From Gammaproteobacteria bacterium Ga0077536 (lineage in GTDB: Bacteria > Pseudomonadota > Gammaproteobacteria > Ga0077536), in the NCBI GenBank assembly GCA_001464935.1, contig LNEL01000053.1, forward strand, positions 92,305-156,304: a stretch of DNA of 64,000 bases, read 5' to 3'. Shown here piece by piece: positions 61,947 through 64,000 of this stretch (position 1 is its first letter; the number at the start of each line of letters is the position of its first letter). The notes beneath the pieces were generated by a model that was not told the DNA's origin, searched no databases, and worked only from the letters and a program-made list of their open reading frames with translations. A program made the translations under genes and the position numbers.

Positions 61947-62465
61947 TCAGTGACGCTTGGGGCCGACCAGCATGACCATCTGGCGTCCTTCCATTCGCGC
62001 GTATTGTTCGATCACCGCCAGCCCGTCGAGGTCCGCCTCGACCCGGTCAAGCATTTTTGCACCCAGTTCCTGATGCGCCATTTCGCGACCGCGAAAACGC
62101 AAGGTGATCTTGACCTTGTCGCCCTCTTCCAGGAAGCGCTTGATGTTGCGCATCTTGATGTCGTAGTCGCCGTCGTCCGTCCCGGGCCGCAGCTTGATTT
62201 CCTTGATCTGCACCTGCTTCTGCTTGCGCTTCGCAGCGTGCCGTTTCTTGTTCTGTTCGAACAGAAACTTGCCGACGTCCATGACGCGCACGACCGGCGG
62301 GTCGGCATTCGGCACGATTTCGACGAGATCCAGTGCGTTCTCAAGTGCCTGCCGCTTGGCTTCGGCCAAGGGCACCACCCCGACATTCTCACCGTCAGCG
62401 GCGATCAGGCGTACTTGTAACGCCGTGATTTCGTCGTTGATGCGGTTCTTTTTTTCGGCAGCGAT
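61947..62465 (-). CDS. infC: Translation initiation factor IF-3 with ATC start codon
   Basis: A 172-residue protein. The recognisable N-terminus [20 protein letters not shown] is read only if translation starts upstream of any ATG. The first suitable codon is ATC at 62465, with GGAGG eight bases before it and the thrS stop four bases upstream. infC genes are known for rare AUU/AUC starts that let IF-3 repress its own synthesis. C-terminal domain motifs ([20 protein letters not shown]) are normal. Calling an internal GTG would remove the N-terminal 29 residues. Confidence 0.93.
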   Translation of the reverse strand: MAAEKKNRINDEITALQVRLIAADGENVGVVPLAEAKRQALENALDLVEIVPNADPPVVRVMDVGKFLFEQNKKRHAAKRKQKQVQIKEIKLRPGTDDGDYDIKMRNIKRFLEEGDKVKITLRFRGREMAHQELGAKMLDRVEADLDGLAVIEQYARMEGRQMVMLVGPKRH

Positions 62466-62468
62466 CGG

Positions 62469-64000
62469 TCAGTCCTCCATCGTGTCATTAAGCCGCGCTT
62501 GCACCTGTTCCCGCAGCAAATGGCCGAAATCCTCGATCGACATGACCCCCAGGTCCTGTCCCCGACGAGTTCGCACGGCTACGGTACGGTTTTCGACTTC
62601 CCGATCCCCCACGACGAGGAGGTACGGAACGCGCTGCAAGGTGTGCTCCCGGATCTTAAGACCGATTTTCTCGTTTCTCAAGTCTGATTCAGTGCGGAAT
62701 CCTTGATTTTTCAGGATTTCCGCAAGCTCGCCCGCGTAGGGGGCCTGGCGCTCGGAGATGCTCATCGTCACCGCCTGCACCGGCGCGAGCCAGGCCGGCA
62801 TGTAGCCGCCGAAATGCTCGATGAGGATGCCGATGAAGCGCTCCAGCGAACCGAGGATGGCCCGATGCAGCATCACGGGGGTGCGGCGACTGTTGTCGTC
62901 CGCGACGTACTCGGCCCCGAGACGGTCCGGCATCGAGAAATCGAGCTGGATCGTGCCGCACTGCCAGACCCGCGCCAGGCTGTCGCGCAGTGAAAATTCG
63001 ATTTTCGGGCCGTAAAAGGCGCCCTCGCCGGGCTGCAGCTGGAATTCGAGCCCCTTGCCGTTCAGCGCGTCCTGCAGGGCCTTTTCCGCCTTGTCCCAGG
63101 TCTCGTCCGCGCCGACGCGCTTGGCCGGTCGGGTCGAGAGTTTGATCAGGATCTGCTCGAAGCCGAAATCCCGATAGACGAGTTGCAGCAGGTCGATGAA
63201 CGCGGCGACCTCGACCTGGATCTGGTCTTCCATGCAGAAGATGTGGGCATCGTCCTGGGTGAAGGCCCGTACGCGCATCAGCCCGTGCAGGGACCCGGAC
63301 GGTTCGTTGCGATGGCAGGACCCGAACTCGGCGAGGCGCAACGGCAGTTCGCGGTAGCTGCGGATGCCCTGGTTGAAGATCTGGACATGACCGGGACAGT
63401 TCATCGGCTTGACCGCGTATTCGCGGGCCTCCGACTCGGTCGTGAACATGTTCTCGTGGAAATTTTCCCAGTGGCCGGACTTCCGCCACAGGCTGGCGTC
63501 GAGGATCGACGGGCAGCGCACCTCCGCGTAGCCGTGCCGGGTCAGCACGCCGCGCATGTAGTGTTCGATCTGCTGCCAGATCACCCAGCCCTTCGGGTGC
63601 CAGAACGCCATGCCGGGTGCTTCGTCCTGGAAATGGAACAGGTCGAGCTGGCGGCCGATGCGTCGATGGTCGCGCTTTTCCGCTTCTTCGAGGCGGTGCA
63701 GGTATTCGGCGAGCGCCTTGCCATCGGCCCAGGCGGTGCCGTAAATCCGCTGCAGCATTTCGTTGCGCGAGTCGCCGCGCCAGTAGGCGCCGGCGATCTT
63801 CATCAGCTTGAATGCGCGCAGCTTGCCGGTGTCCGGCACGTGCGGGCCGCGGCAGAGATCGGTGAACTCGCCCTGCGAATACAGCGAGATTTCCTCGTTG
63901 CCGGGGATCGACTCGATGATTTCGGCCTTGTAGTGCTCGCCGATGCCCTTGAAGTGCTCAAGGGCCGCCGCGCGTGGCATCACCTGCCGCCGCACCGGCT
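62469..64000 (-). CDS. thrS: Threonine-tRNA ligase, C-terminal part (cut by window edge)
   Basis: About 510 codons are visible; the N-terminal TGS and editing regions lie beyond the right edge. Visible parts are [20 protein letters not shown] at the end of the editing domain, zinc-site residues in [10 protein letters not shown], class II motif 2 ([14 protein letters not shown]) and the anticodon-binding domain at the end. It heads the infC operon. Its last codons contain the ribosome-binding site of infC. Confidence 0.98.
   Translation of the reverse strand, partial: PVRRQVMPRAAALEHFKGIGEHYKAEIIESIPGNEEISLYSQGEFTDLCRGPHVPDTGKLRAFKLMKIAGAYWRGDSRNEMLQRIYGTAWADGKALAEYLHRLEEAEKRDHRRIGRQLDLFHFQDEAPGMAFWHPKGWVIWQQIEHYMRGVLTRHGYAEVRCPSILDASLWRKSGHWENFHENMFTTESEAREYAVKPMNCPGHVQIFNQGIRSYRELPLRLAEFGSCHRNEPSGSLHGLMRVRAFTQDDAHIFCMEDQIQVEVAAFIDLLQLVYRDFGFEQILIKLSTRPAKRVGADETWDKAEKALQDALNGKGLEFQLQPGEGAFYGPKIEFSLRDSLARVWQCGTIQLDFSMPDRLGAEYVADDNSRRTPVMLHRAILGSLERFIGILIEHFGGYMPAWLAPVQAVTMSISERQAPYAGELAEILKNQGFRTESDLRNEKIGLKIREHTLQRVPYLLVVGDREVENRTVAVRTRRGQDLGVMSIEDFGHLLREQVQARLNDTMED

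Overview
The window is GC-rich proteobacterial chromosome, most likely from a gammaproteobacterium. This rests on the conserved block thrS-infC-rpmI-rplT-pheS-pheT-ihfA-merR followed by tRNA-Pro, and on the IHF-alpha sequence. No rRNA, CRISPR array, phage or insertion sequence was seen. Family names come from recognising motifs and gene order; no database search was run.

Positions 1-21151 (all minus strand) form one long, tightly packed exopolysaccharide/exosortase A operon of the PEP-CTERM type. Reading from 21151 down to 1 it holds a Wza-like export lipoprotein, Wzz-like chain-length protein, tyrosine autokinase, outer-membrane beta-barrel, AAA ATPase, polysaccharide deacetylase, FemAB-like transferase, glycosyltransferase, exosortase A fused to an EpsI domain, glycosyltransferase, asparagine-synthase-like amidotransferase, two glycosyltransferases, O-antigen-ligase-like protein, sulfotransferase, a second deacetylase-fold protein and two more glycosyltransferases. 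Positions 21419-31497 carry a GNAT/cNMP-binding fusion, an outer-membrane DUF1302-like protein, a LolD-like ATPase, a LolA-like periplasmic protein, the giant TPR lipoprotein PrsT and two glycosyltransferase-type genes. The PEP-CTERM substrate lies at 31904-32956 behind a sigma-54 promoter. Two FtsX-type permeases follow; the first has an unusual zinc-ribbon head.

Positions 36009-44770 are the least understood part. A methyltransferase faces a leftward set: a Tat-signal Cys-rich protein, a PqqD-like protein, an HPr-kinase-related ATPase, an N-acetyl-sugar amidotransferase, an acyl-AMP ligase and a thioester-reductase-like SDR. Diverging from it are a PF14907-type nucleotidyltransferase and an orphan 71-residue protein. 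The Tat gene has its own sigma-54 promoter and two tandem hairpins behind it. The layout resembles a peptide-modification locus and is the best candidate for an undescribed system.

Positions 44787-49747 hold prsR, prsK and the initiating sugar-phosphate transferase. Three sigma-54-type promoters, each with an upstream inverted repeat (PEP-CTERM gene, Tat gene, initiating transferase), suggest a shared PrsR/RpoN regulon. Positions 50135-56400 hold a three-gene phosphorelay (hybrid kinase, Hpt, sigma-54 regulator) and glmS, which supplies amino-sugar precursors. The right end is translation housekeeping, with infC starting at a rare ATC codon and thrS cut by the window edge.
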